DNA of 9,856 nucleotides from JAVBLV01 sp031553195 (GCA_031553195.1 JAVBLV010000091.1:1-9856), one strand, 5' to 3'; shown: positions 1 to 6,946, counted from the first letter of the stretch. A program made the numbers and translations. The notes: generated from the letters alone by a model not told the origin.

Positions 1-112
1 GAATTTTGTTTTTAACGCCTCCACTAATGATTTTTCTTAACGCCATCTGTCGTAGGCCGTTATTCCCTTGCTTATCCTCTTTTGACCTTTGATATTTTCA
101 CTTAAATATTTT
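1..112 (+). repeat. Left arm of a 112-bp long-range inverted repeat
   Basis: This stretch matches the reverse complement of 9506-9617 without gaps. I count 8 mismatches in 112 positions, seven of them in the inner 52 bp; the outer 60 bp differ at one base only. It may extend beyond the window start. Inside it, TAACGCC (39-45 region) and GGCCGTTA (56-62 region) can form a stem around a loop that includes ATCTGTCGT (45-53). One reading frame is open across both arms, but four of the differences change the amino acid and the left copy has no start in view, so I treat it as non-coding. It is probably a dispersed genomic repeat or the end of a lost element; the family is not recognised. Confidence 0.85.
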
Positions 113-213
113 AGTTCTCCACTGGAATTTTACATTGATCCTATTTCATGTGTTTATCTCTTATTCGATAAGTGTAGTCAGGATATGACTCTATGTAATG
201 CCGTGACTTATAA

Positions 214-801
214 TCATTTTGAGGAAACTCCCCATCGGAAGGAATTGAAATCGAGTCCAATTTGTTGTAGAATCCGTTCGATAACCGTATTTACCAATCC
301 TTCTATCGTTTCCGGGCGATTGTAAAAACTCGGGGAAGCGGGAAGTATTATTCCTCCGGCTTCCGTTATTGTTTTCATATTATTAATATGTATCAAATTG
401 AGCGGCGTTTCCCGCGTTACAAGCAATAATTTTCTCCGTTCTTTTAACATTACGTCTGCCGAACGGGTAATCAAATCGCTTGAGACGCCGGAAGCAATCC
501 TGCCCAGAGTTCCCATAGAACAAGGACAAACAATCATTGCATCATAAGCGGAAGAACCGGAAGCAAACGGCACAAAGAAATCATGATTTGAAAATACGGG
601 AAAAGAAAATTCTTGAGGAACGCCGGACAACTCGTAATTCCACACTTGTTTGGCGCAATCCGAAAAGACAATAGAAACATCCGAAAGTTGATCTTTCAAA
701 ACCTCCAATTGTTTTATCAAATGTAAAGCATACAAAGACCCGCTGGCGCCTGTTATTCCTAAAATCAATTTCAATCGTTTACCGGAAGCCGCACGTTGCA
801 T
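214..801 (-). CDS. ubiX: Flavin prenyltransferase UbiX
   Basis: A 195-aa cytoplasmic enzyme of the UbiX/Pad1 family, the usual family length. UbiX joins a dimethylallyl group from dimethylallyl phosphate to reduced FMN, making prenylated FMN, the cofactor of UbiD-type decarboxylases. Visible signatures are the N-terminal flavin-binding loop GITGASG (residues 15-21), CPCSMGT (92-98) and LKERRKLLLVTRETPLN (119-135). R113, E131, Y160 and R176 have the spacing of the conserved active-site residues in characterised UbiX proteins, so it is probably active. The start ATG (801-799) shares its A with the stop of the upstream barrel gene (TAATG), suggesting translational coupling; no clear Shine-Dalgarno is seen, which is normal in Bacteroidota. 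No UbiD partner lies in the window, so the decarboxylation it serves is unknown. No clear terminator follows the TGA stop in 113-213. Confidence 0.95.
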   Translation of the reverse strand: MQRAASGKRLKLILGITGASGSLYALHLIKQLEVLKDQLSDVSIVFSDCAKQVWNYELSGVPQEFSFPVFSNHDFFVPFASGSSAYDAMIVCPCSMGTLGRIASGVSSDLITRSADVMLKERRKLLLVTRETPLNLIHINNMKTITEAGGIILPASPSFYNRPETIEGLVNTVIERILQQIGLDFNSFRWGVSSK

Positions 802-1415
802 TAAAAATGATATAAAGCCGTTAGTGATATTACATTATTATATTGTCCATACCCAAAAATGAACCGGGTATATCCATTTTCTTCCCCGTCTCTGATATTG
901 AAGAGAGAGTATGTCCATGTTATATTCAACGAGAAATGTTCTACAAACCTGTACCCCAAACCGAACAAAAAACTAAAGTCCATCGTATTAAAACCGGGAG
1001 CGCCCTGAGTAGCAATATCATTTGCCGTTTCATCGGCCGAAATCAAGATTGATGGCATTAAACCTAATTGCCCCCAAAACTTATTGACGAAATTATAATT
1101 TACAAAAACAGGAACGTCAATATAACTTTCCGATATATCGAAAATATCGCCGCCGGGAGAATCTTTTGAAGGTTCCGCATGGCTCCCTTTTTGAGTAAAA
1201 AGCAACTCTCCCTGCATTAATACCTTTTTACTGATAGGGTAATTAACAAAACCTCCGCCTGTAAATCCAAATTTATGATAACCGCCATGCTGATCGCCAT
1301 CCACCTGACTCATAGAAGCGCCCAATTTTATTCCTCCGCCGAATCGTTGCGCATGAACGTTTGCTATTGTAAATAAAAATACGGCTACGCAAGAAATAAT
1401 TATCCGTTTATTCAT
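801..1415 (-). CDS. Small outer-membrane beta-barrel protein (PorT-like)
   Basis: A 204-aa protein with a typical signal peptide (residues 1-22; basic MNKR, hydrophobic core, cleavage near NVHA|Q). The mature part has alternating polar/hydrophobic strands rich in glycine and aromatics (FGGGIKLGASMSQVDG, FGFTGGGFVNYPI, YIDVPVFVNYNF, FSFLFGLGYRF) and ends in LTALYHF, with the terminal phenylalanine typical of proteins inserted by the BAM complex. This fits the 'outer membrane protein beta-barrel' (PorT-like) families, about 8 strands, common in Bacteroidota and mostly of unknown function. It is the first gene of a unit with ubiX, overlapping it by one base. A TACATTTG -7 element lies about 30 bp upstream. 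The family assignment is good; no specific role or substrate can be given. It should not be taken as PorT itself, the T9SS component. Confidence 0.85.
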   Translation of the reverse strand: MNKRIIISCVAVFLFTIANVHAQRFGGGIKLGASMSQVDGDQHGGYHKFGFTGGGFVNYPISKKVLMQGELLFTQKGSHAEPSKDSPGGDIFDISESYIDVPVFVNYNFVNKFWGQLGLMPSILISADETANDIATQGAPGFNTMDFSFLFGLGYRFVEHFSLNITWTYSLFNIRDGEENGYTRFIFGYGQYNNVISLTALYHF

Positions 1416-1444
1416 AATTGTTCAAATAAATTGATTTCTAATTG

Positions 1445-1452
1445 CAAATGTA
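1445..1452 (-). promoter_or_regulatory. Bacteroidota -7 element for the barrel/ubiX unit
   Basis: On the minus strand this reads TACATTTG, a full match to the Bacteroidota -7 consensus TAnnTTTG. Transcription would start near 1437-1440, leaving a leader of roughly 20-25 nt before the ATG at 1415. I see no TTG at the expected -33 distance, so only the -7 half is supported. Confidence 0.5.
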
Positions 1453-1492
1453 CGCCTAATTTGGGAATAAAGCGATGGATGGAAACTGGAAA

Positions 1493-1653
1493 CATTACTA
1501 TTTAGCAACTTTTCTATGAAGTATTTTGAATCTAAAACGCTCTTTCTTGCCGGAATTTTTACCAAATAAGCGCTATTATTCTTGAAAAATCTTGCCTGCA
1601 AACCTGCTATTTTGACAGATCAGAATCTTCTCCATAAAAATCTGAACAGCTAC
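1493..1653 (-). mobile_element. Decayed copy of a palindromic MITE-like element
   Basis: This 161-bp stretch aligns along its full length with the reverse complement of the element at 6913-7072. Shared blocks include TCTATGAAGTATTTTGA (from 1512), CGGAATTTTTACCAAATA (1551-1568), ATTCTTGAAAAATC and CCATAAAAAT (from 1632). The central AGCGCT is also kept. The terminal inverted repeats have drifted: instead of GAGGTTGTC and GACAACCTC the ends read ATTACTATT and GAACAGCTAC. No transposase is present and no target duplication is recognisable. It lies in the divergent gap between the barrel gene and the nitroreductase gene and disrupts neither. Confidence 0.75.
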
Positions 1654-1717
1654 TTAGATATTTGGAATTGTCAAGATTTTGAAATTCCGACAATAGAACA
1701 GATTATCATATTTTGTT

Positions 1718-1725
1718 TACCTTTG
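1718..1725 (+). promoter_or_regulatory. Bacteroidota -7 element for the nitroreductase gene
   Basis: TACCTTTG is a full match to TAnnTTTG and is identical to the -7 element of the T9SS cargo gene (7153-7160). The start site would be near 1730-1733, giving a leader of about 35 nt. No good -33 TTG is found at 19-21 bp, so this promoter is probably weaker or assisted. Confidence 0.55.
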
Positions 1726-1765
1726 TACTTTCAATAAGGTAAATTTAATTAAAAGTCCGTTTTCA

Positions 1766-2299
1766 ATGGAATTTAAAGAACTTGTTAAAAAGCGTCAGAG
1801 CGACAGAAAATACTTGTCTGTGCCGGTAGAGGAAGAAAAAATTATGCAATGCATAGAATCCGCCCGGTTAGCTCCTTCGGCTTGCAATGCACAACCCTGG
1901 AAATTTATCGTTGTCGATGATCCCGGACTCAGGCAAACAATAGCCCATTGCGCCGAAAGTATGGGAATGAATAAGTTTGTATCCGAAGTGCCTGTTATTA
2001 TTGCTCTCGTTTTAGAAAAACCGAATTTAACCTCCAAAATCGGTTCGGTATTGAAAGGAAAAGAATACACATTGATGGATATCGGAATTGTCGCCAACCA
2101 ATTTTGCCTGCAAGCGGCGGAATTAGGTCTGGGAACTTGCATGGTAGGTTGGTTCGACGAAAAGAAAGCGCGTAATGCGCTGCATATTCCCTCTTCGAAA
2201 AGGATCCCATTATTAATTGCACTCGGTTATCCCGATTCGCCGACAAGAGAAAAAATAAGAAAAAAGACAATCGATATATATAACCGGAACCAATATTAA
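1766..2299 (+). CDS. Nitroreductase family FMN-dependent oxidoreductase
   Basis: A 177-aa cytoplasmic flavoprotein of the short nitroreductase type, which transfers hydride from NAD(P)H through FMN to nitro compounds, quinones or other acceptors; the physiological substrate cannot be read from sequence. The N-terminal FMN-phosphate motif is KKRQSDRKY (residues 8-16, with R10, S12 and R14). The second hallmark is SARLAPSACNAQPWKF (32-47), with P37, S38, N41 and Q43-P44-W45. The third is the segment MDIGIVANQFCLQAAELGLGTCMVGWF, around residues 94-130. IALGYPD near the C terminus is also typical. Family members are homodimers with the active site at the interface. The start is the first ATG in frame, 41 bp after the -7 element. 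The 95-aa gene follows after 50 bp with no terminator between them, so the two may share a transcript. Confidence 0.92.
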   Translation: MEFKELVKKRQSDRKYLSVPVEEEKIMQCIESARLAPSACNAQPWKFIVVDDPGLRQTIAHCAESMGMNKFVSEVPVIIALVLEKPNLTSKIGSVLKGKEYTLMDIGIVANQFCLQAAELGLGTCMVGWFDEKKARNALHIPSSKRIPLLIALGYPDSPTREKIRKKTIDIYNRNQY

Positions 2300-2349
2300 G
2301 TCATCAAAAGGATATTGATTCTTAAATCTTTAATTTTCAGCTTAAAGAA

Positions 2350-2637
2350 ATGCCTGTAAATAAACCTGTTGAAACTAATACAGCGAAACTTCTGAAAAAG
2401 AAGACAAAACAAAATCGTGTAAAAATCAATCTTTTGGAGAAAGATGCCAAAATGCTTAAACGGTTCTGTAAAATCAATAAGATTTCACAGGCGACAGCCC
2501 TGAAGAAAATTATCCGCGAATATTTGACTGAACATTTAACAAGTTATGCTGAAGAAGTTGCAAAAAATCAACTAGGGTTGTTCGATTCGGTTCAAACCAA
2601 TATATTCGATGAAATTAAGAAAAAACGCACAAAGTAG
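2350..2637 (+). CDS. Small basic protein, possible ribbon-helix-helix, with two clamp-like motifs
   Basis: I do not recognise a named family. The 95-aa protein is very basic at the start (many lysines in residues 12-24). A segment at about 23-60 runs from RVKINLLEKDAKML through a helix to KISQATALKKIIREYL. That pattern, a short strand followed by two helices with a serine/threonine-led second helix, resembles ribbon-helix-helix DNA-binding proteins such as antitoxins and plasmid or transposon regulators. The C-terminal tail contains QLGLFD (74-79) and QTNIFD (82-87), two glutamine-led pentapeptides close to the bacterial sliding-clamp-binding consensus QL[SD]LF. No toxin gene is next to it. 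It lies 50 bp after the nitroreductase gene on the same strand and is probably cotranscribed. The coding call rests on good codon structure, the start position and lack of overlap; the function is inference. Confidence 0.7.
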   Translation: MPVNKPVETNTAKLLKKKTKQNRVKINLLEKDAKMLKRFCKINKISQATALKKIIREYLTEHLTSYAEEVAKNQLGLFDSVQTNIFDEIKKKRTK

Positions 2638-2937
2638 ATTCTTCGAGCCGCGCTCCTCAGCCTTTTTATATCCAAACGCTTGGAAAACGTCCCCTTATTT
2701 CCTCATTTTTTATTTAAGGCAGACCAGAATTCTCTACCTTATTGAGTAAAGAATCTACATCTTATTTACGTACTTAACGTAAATTCGCGAATAAAAGCAA
2801 AATAAGTTTTTTGGAATACTTCATTTGACGCTCATAAAGACGTAAAGATCGCAAAATTTTCTTGACGCTTGTACCTTTTGAGTTTGCTCATTATATCATA
2901 ATATTGATTTTTAATAAGTATAATTCGGTTTGCCTTT
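2638..2937. other. Convergent intergenic gap without a gene
   Basis: The 300 bp between two converging units hold no convincing ORF. ATTTACGT (2764-2771) and ACGTAAAT (2777-2784) form a perfect 8-bp stem with a 5-nt loop, but no T-run follows on either strand, so it is not a standard terminator. The part at 2824-2875 contains two TGACGCT copies around AAAGACGTAAAGATCGCAAA; this resembles AT-rich spacer repeats seen in Bacteroidota genomes, but I cannot show that it is repeated here. Confidence 0.5.
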
Positions 2938-3996
2938 TTATTCCGGCACGCATTTCATATTTATGTATGTAACGCCATATCCGCCCCAAACGCCCAATGC
3001 TCCGCCCGAAATATTACCTTTTACTTTCTCGGGTTGACCGAAGAAATTACTGCTTGAATTACGGGCGGTTATCCAGAACCAATAATGATCATGATCTAAG
3101 GTGCAAATTTTTATAGACACATTATCGCCCGCTCTGAAAAAACCTCTTTCATCGGGATCTCCCGTTTCTTTATCGTCCCAAGTTCGCCAAAAAGGGAGTT
3201 CCATGCTTTTTCCATTAAAAAGCATGTCATTAATAAGCGCGGGGCCTTGCGGAACCGAATAAGAATTGTCCCTCCCTATCCGCTTAAAGTAAAATCTGTA
3301 GAAATTTTCCTCAACCGGATTGTCATTCACCATTATATGAATTCCGCCATAGATGCTGCTTTTTGCATCTAAAACAAAACGGGCGGAGAAATCTTCCCGT
3401 GAAATACGCGGAATACTCGTTGTTGAAGTATATGTTTTATCTCCATAATGAATGATCAGGTCATATTTTTTTAAGAGTTCTCCTTTTATTTTTTTCCCGA
3501 CAAATTTTGCAGGGGGGTAAACAAAATTGCCGGAATATACAGCCGAATCTACCTCGAATTGAAGCGTATCGAACACAGCCCCGTCGCTCACAATAACCGT
3601 AATTTCCGGATAATCCAAACCCAATTCCGAAGCCCTGATTATTTCGCCATTCATGTTGATAACAGAAGGCAAAACAATATATTTGTTCAGGTATTCTAAT
3701 ATGGCTTTCGAATTATGGGTCGGCATACTGCTAAAATCAATTCCGTCCAGATAACCATGATTCTTGGAAATAAACACCCATGCATAGTCTTCACTCTCGA
3801 TGGCTCCCTCTACCACGATTTTAGGTTCATATTCCGGCAAATTCAAATTAATTTCCTTTTCGCAAGAAAACATTAAAAAAGAAACCGAAAGAACAAGAAA
3901 TAGTAATTCTTTTCTCCGCCGGTTATAAAACCTCCTGTTATTTTTTACTTTAGAATGATAAAAATCAATATTTTGTCGAGTTGCTAGTTTTTTCAT
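2938..3996 (-). CDS. DUF4249-type lipoprotein, partner of the adjacent TonB receptor
   Basis: A 352-aa lipoprotein matching the DUF4249 pattern: a short lipobox ending at C45 (LMFSC), then CEKEINLNLPEYEPKIVVEG, the typical mature start of this family. A beta-rich body with motifs such as YTSTTSIPRI and YRFYFKRIG and a conserved C-terminal run (RNSSSNFFGQPEKVKGNISGGALGVWGGYGV) follow. Acidic residues just after the cysteine resemble the Bacteroidota lipoprotein export signal, so surface exposure is likely but inferred. DUF4249 genes commonly follow TonB-dependent receptor genes in this phylum, as here: it starts 26 bp after the receptor stop codon, in the same unit. A role as an outer-leaflet accessory for substrate capture is plausible; the substrate is unknown. 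The signal peptide has an unusually long n-region (about 30 residues, seven arginines), and no later in-frame ATG, GTG or TTG would shorten it before the hydrophobic core. Confidence 0.85.
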   Translation of the reverse strand: MKKLATRQNIDFYHSKVKNNRRFYNRRRKELLFLVLSVSFLMFSCEKEINLNLPEYEPKIVVEGAIESEDYAWVFISKNHGYLDGIDFSSMPTHNSKAILEYLNKYIVLPSVINMNGEIIRASELGLDYPEITVIVSDGAVFDTLQFEVDSAVYSGNFVYPPAKFVGKKIKGELLKKYDLIIHYGDKTYTSTTSIPRISREDFSARFVLDAKSSIYGGIHIMVNDNPVEENFYRFYFKRIGRDNSYSVPQGPALINDMLFNGKSMELPFWRTWDDKETGDPDERGFFRAGDNVSIKICTLDHDHYWFWITARNSSSNFFGQPEKVKGNISGGALGVWGGYGVTYINMKCVPE

Positions 3997-4022
3997 GATC
4001 GTTATTGATGTTTATTCTCTGC

Positions 4023-6383
4023 CTACTTAAACTTAATATTCAATGTTACCGAAGGTAAAATAGGAAAAATCGAAACTTGTTTGGGCGTTGTTTTCAACGT
4101 GCCGACTTCCAAATCGACTTCTTGTTCAAAATTAATAAAATACGGATTCATCCTGTTGTATACATTATATACTGAAAAATTCAAATTTCCTTTCCAACGT
4201 TTTTTCTCTATAAAATACCATGTTGCAGACAAATCCAGGCGGTGATAAGCGGGCATTCGCCAAGAATTTCGTTCTCCCCATTCGGTGATGATGGTATTGT
4301 CAATAATGTAATATGAAACAGGCAATGTTTGCGCATTTCCCGTTGCGTATACCCAAACCGAAGACAATACCCATTTTTTTGAAAGTTCGTAGGTAAGTAC
4401 CAGCGAGATATCATGTCTGCGGTCGTAGCGGGAATAAAATGTCTTTCCATCCATAATATCGGGAAAACTCCGGGTTGTCCAACTTAACGTATAACCCAGC
4501 CAGCCGGTAAGCTTTCCTACAGTCTTATTAATAAATAACTCAGCCCCGTAACTTTGTCCGTCGCCGAAAGCAAAATCATAATCGGCATTGGTCTGAATAG
4601 ATCTCGAAGGTTTAGCGCCATCCCTGTATTCAATAAGATTCGTCATCTTTTTGTAATAAATTTCCAGAGAAGTTTCCAACGTATTCTCCAGAAAATTTTG
4701 AAAATATCCTAACGTTACTTGATCTGCGCACTGGGGCTGAACTAAACTTGTGCTGGGAAACCAAGCGTCGGTAGGCAAACTGGCGGAACTCATGGTCGCC
4801 AGATGGATATATTGGTAATTTCTTGTATAAGAAGCTTTAATGGAATTCTTCTTTGTCAGTTGGTAACGAATATTTATACGAGGCTCTAATCCCCAATAGT
4901 CGGCTACAATCTCGCGACTTCCATAAACGGTAGAATCTATGTTTACCATATCGTATAAGTTATTGACTTGGTAGCGAACAAAAGGGCCCATTTGAGCAAA
5001 GTACGAGAATCGTAATCCGTAATTCACTTTCCAATGCGTTCCGAATTGAAATTCATGCAAGGCATAAGCCGCTCCTTCATGCCCCCAGAGTTTGGCCGGC
5101 GTTCCCAGATCCAATTCCACGTCATTGGAACTCGCCGAAGCAGAGGAAGGCGTTAAGCGATGCAGAGTGTAATCAACCCCCCATTTAATTTTATTCGATG
5201 CATTCGGCAAATAACTAAAATCTATTTTCCCGTTTATGTCGCGAACGCCCGAAAATAATTTAAACTTATAGATATCATTGTTCATTCCGATATTACATTC
5301 ATAATCAATGAAACTAGCAGTAGTATTTACAAGAAAATTATCGCTGAAGAAATGCGTCCAACGCAGCGACGCCAATGCATTTCCCCAATCCATGCTGATT
5401 CCTGCATCTTTAAGGTTAAAAACGTCTTGCCCGTAATACCCGGTGAAAGTAAGATTATCTTTCGGAGAGATGCGATAATTGAGTTTTGCGTTGACGTCAT
5501 AAAAATAATAACCCAATCCCTCAAAGTCCGAACCTTTCGAAAAAGGTTTCATCAAAACATCCACGTAAGTCCGCCTGCCCGAAATCTGGAACGACGCTTT
5601 GTCTTTTACAATAGGCCCCTGAAAAGATAAGCGCGAGGATATCAACCCAATGCCGGCTTCTCCTTCATACCGGTTCATGTTACCTTCTTTAGTGGTAATG
5701 TTCAATACCGAAGCCGCCCTTCCTCCGAATTCGGCTGGCATGCCCCCTTTAATAATTTCAGCCGAACTAATGGCGTCGGAGTTGAATACGGAGAAGAAAC
5801 CCATTAAATGAGACGCGTTGTAAACCGTTGCCCCGTCGAGCAAAATTAAATTTTGATCGGGCCCGCCGCCGCGAACATAAAAACCGTTGCTTCCTTCGCC
5901 GCCGGATTGTATGCCGGGCATTAATTGTATGGTTTTCAAAATATCTGCCTCGCCAAACAATACAGGCAACGTTTCTAATTTCTTAATCGGCAATTCAATT
6001 TTACTGCCATCTGTATTCTGAACATTGGCTTCTTCGCGAGTAGAAGTAATTACCACTTCGTTAAGCGTAGTGGACGAAACCAATAGAAAATCAATTCTTT
6101 CATTTTTTCGTAAGTCAATTTGTTTAAAAACCGTCGCATAACCCACATACGAAATCCTGAGCGTATGTTTCCCTTCGGGAAGCGCAATCGTATAATATCC
6201 GTTAATATCGGTAACCGCTCCCTTCTGTAAACTTGCAATATAAATATTGGCGCCCATCAATGTCTCATTAGTAGCGGTATCCCGAATATATCCGCTTATA
6301 ATAAAATTTTTGGTTTTTTGCGCATACGATAAAGCAGGAAAAAGGACAGGAATAAACAGGAGAAGGATAAATGCTTTCTTCAT
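4023..6383 (-). CDS. TonB-dependent receptor with carboxypeptidase-regulatory-like domain
   Basis: A 786-aa outer-membrane active transporter, energised by TonB-ExbBD from the inner membrane. In order it shows: a signal peptide (1-21, cleaved near LSYA|Q); a CarboxypepD_reg-like Ig-fold domain (about 27-112, ISGYIRDTATNETLMGANI to RISYVGYATV); a TonB-box-like LNEVVITS just after it; a plug domain (about 120-235, with LKTIQLMPGIQS, GFYVRGGGPDQNLILLDGA and MPAEFGGRAASVLNITTKEG); and a 22-strand-type barrel to the C terminus, ending SVTLNIKFK. The length fits this class, shorter than SusC proteins, and no SusD-like gene is present. Instead a DUF4249 lipoprotein gene follows, so this belongs to the receptor/DUF4249 pairs rather than the SusCD systems. 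No substrate can be assigned: no Fur box, riboswitch or neighbouring enzyme points to iron, cobalamin or a glycan. The start is the first ATG, directly before the signal peptide. Confidence 0.95.
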   Translation of the reverse strand: MKKAFILLLFIPVLFPALSYAQKTKNFIISGYIRDTATNETLMGANIYIASLQKGAVTDINGYYTIALPEGKHTLRISYVGYATVFKQIDLRKNERIDFLLVSSTTLNEVVITSTREEANVQNTDGSKIELPIKKLETLPVLFGEADILKTIQLMPGIQSGGEGSNGFYVRGGGPDQNLILLDGATVYNASHLMGFFSVFNSDAISSAEIIKGGMPAEFGGRAASVLNITTKEGNMNRYEGEAGIGLISSRLSFQGPIVKDKASFQISGRRTYVDVLMKPFSKGSDFEGLGYYFYDVNAKLNYRISPKDNLTFTGYYGQDVFNLKDAGISMDWGNALASLRWTHFFSDNFLVNTTASFIDYECNIGMNNDIYKFKLFSGVRDINGKIDFSYLPNASNKIKWGVDYTLHRLTPSSASASSNDVELDLGTPAKLWGHEGAAYALHEFQFGTHWKVNYGLRFSYFAQMGPFVRYQVNNLYDMVNIDSTVYGSREIVADYWGLEPRINIRYQLTKKNSIKASYTRNYQYIHLATMSSASLPTDAWFPSTSLVQPQCADQVTLGYFQNFLENTLETSLEIYYKKMTNLIEYRDGAKPSRSIQTNADYDFAFGDGQSYGAELFINKTVGKLTGWLGYTLSWTTRSFPDIMDGKTFYSRYDRRHDISLVLTYELSKKWVLSSVWVYATGNAQTLPVSYYIIDNTIITEWGERNSWRMPAYHRLDLSATWYFIEKKRWKGNLNFSVYNVYNRMNPYFINFEQEVDLEVGTLKTTPKQVSIFPILPSVTLNIKFK

Positions 6384-6762
6384 TTAATATTTTGAGGATT
6401 ATTTTGAAGTTTGAAATTCAAATGTGCAATTTGAAATTTTGTAAAATGAAATGGTTATTATGATTCCATTTAATAAAATTGTAATTAGAAACTCAAAAAA
6501 ACGGATTTTATTATCAGAAGCGTTCGCGCGAAGGTCATTTTGATGAACTTCATTTTATAAGACAAAATTCTGCGGAAGCAGATAGGATATCTAAATAATC
6601 TAAAGTTCAGAATGCAGAAAGGCATTTGGACAATAATTCTAGTAAAAAAACATTTATTTTCAAGTTTGAGATGGTTACGGAAATTTTGAGTTTATTTCGC
6701 GGTTTTTCTCTAAAATATTTTTTTGGGGTTTTGCCGCTTAGCGTAAAAAAAATATCAAAGAA
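6384..6762. other. Leader/intergenic region upstream of the TonB receptor
   Basis: No ORF of note is seen. Close to the receptor start there is an imperfect -7 element on the minus strand (CACATTTG, 6419-6426; first base differs from TAnnTTTG), overlapping the 13-bp palindrome TTTGAAATTCAAA (6410-6422). Further out are the perfect palindromes TTCGCGCGAA (6523-6532), GC-rich in an AT-rich setting, and ATGAACTTCAT (6543-6553). Any of these could be an operator, but the sequence alone does not show it. I found no cobalamin, TPP or other riboswitch signature. Confidence 0.4.
6419..6426 (-). promoter_or_regulatory. Weak candidate -7 element for the receptor/DUF4249 unit
   Basis: CACATTTG on the minus strand matches seven of the eight positions, counting the free ones, of TAnnTTTG. 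It would start transcription about 28 nt before the ATG at 6383, a sensible leader. There is no -33 TTG at the right distance. It is the best candidate in the whole gap on this strand, but weak. Confidence 0.3.
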
Positions 6763-6777
6763 TGGCATGAAAATTGC
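6763..6777 (+). promoter_or_regulatory. Candidate sigma-54 (-24/-12) promoter
   Basis: TGGCATGAAAATTGC matches the RpoN consensus TGGCAC-N5-TTGC with one change (C to T at the sixth base). The invariant GG (6764-6765) and GC (6776-6777) are exactly 10 bp apart, as required. The start site would be near 6789, about 29 nt before the ATG of the short ORF at 6818. RpoN occurs in many Bacteroidota and needs an NtrC-type activator; no activator gene is in the window and no enhancer site is recognisable. Confidence 0.5.
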
Positions 6778-6817
6778 GGGAATTTCCAGATAGAAAGTTT
6801 CGAAAAATCAATAATAC

Positions 6818-6946
6818 ATGGAGTTACTGCAAATATTAAATGAACGTCTTTCCGCCGGAATTAATAAAATTCCCCCTTTTTGGAAAGAGAATGCAAATAA
6901 AATGTTTTATAAGAGGTTGTCTAAATTTTTATGGAAAAGATTTTGA
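6818..6946 (+). CDS. Short ORF behind the sigma-54-like promoter, 3' end altered by the MITE
   Basis: A 42-codon ORF beginning MELLQILNERLSAGINK and continuing to IPPFWKENANKMFYK, after which the last ten codons (RLSKFLWKRF) and the TGA stop lie inside the MITE at 6913-7072. Removing the element and one TAA flank joins TTT TAT AAG directly to TAA, so the uninterrupted ORF would be 32 codons. I do not recognise the product; it has a mixed amphipathic composition and no signal peptide. It may be a genuine small protein, the remnant of a longer gene, or chance. The main support is its position just downstream of a good -24/-12 motif. It was too short to be judged by coding statistics. Confidence 0.3.
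   Translation: MELLQILNERLSAGINKIPPFWKENANKMFYKRLSKFLWKRF

Noticed and set aside
89..325. Plus-strand 78-codon ORF
   Set aside because: Half of it is antisense to the C-terminal part of ubiX, and the rest begins within the inverted repeat; composition is not protein-like.
1654..1717. Possible riboswitch or attenuator (GGAATTGTC and AATTCCGACAA segments)
   Set aside because: The two potential pairings are short and lie upstream of the -7 element, so they would not be transcribed with the nitroreductase gene.
2350..2637. Antitoxin of a toxin-antitoxin pair
   Set aside because: No toxin-sized ORF is adjacent on the same strand; the neighbours are a nitroreductase gene and an empty gap.
2764..2784. 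Perfect 8-bp stem with 5-nt loop as a terminator between converging genes
   Set aside because: No T-run follows on either strand and the stem is AT-rich and short; called only as a note in the gap.
3931..3936. AGGAGG on the minus strand as evidence for an internal start of the DUF4249 gene
   Set aside because: No in-frame ATG, GTG or TTG lies at a usable distance, and Bacteroidota depend little on Shine-Dalgarno pairing.
4023..6383. SusC-type identity for the TonB receptor
   Set aside because: It is shorter than SusC proteins (usually about 1000 residues) and has a DUF4249 partner instead of SusD.
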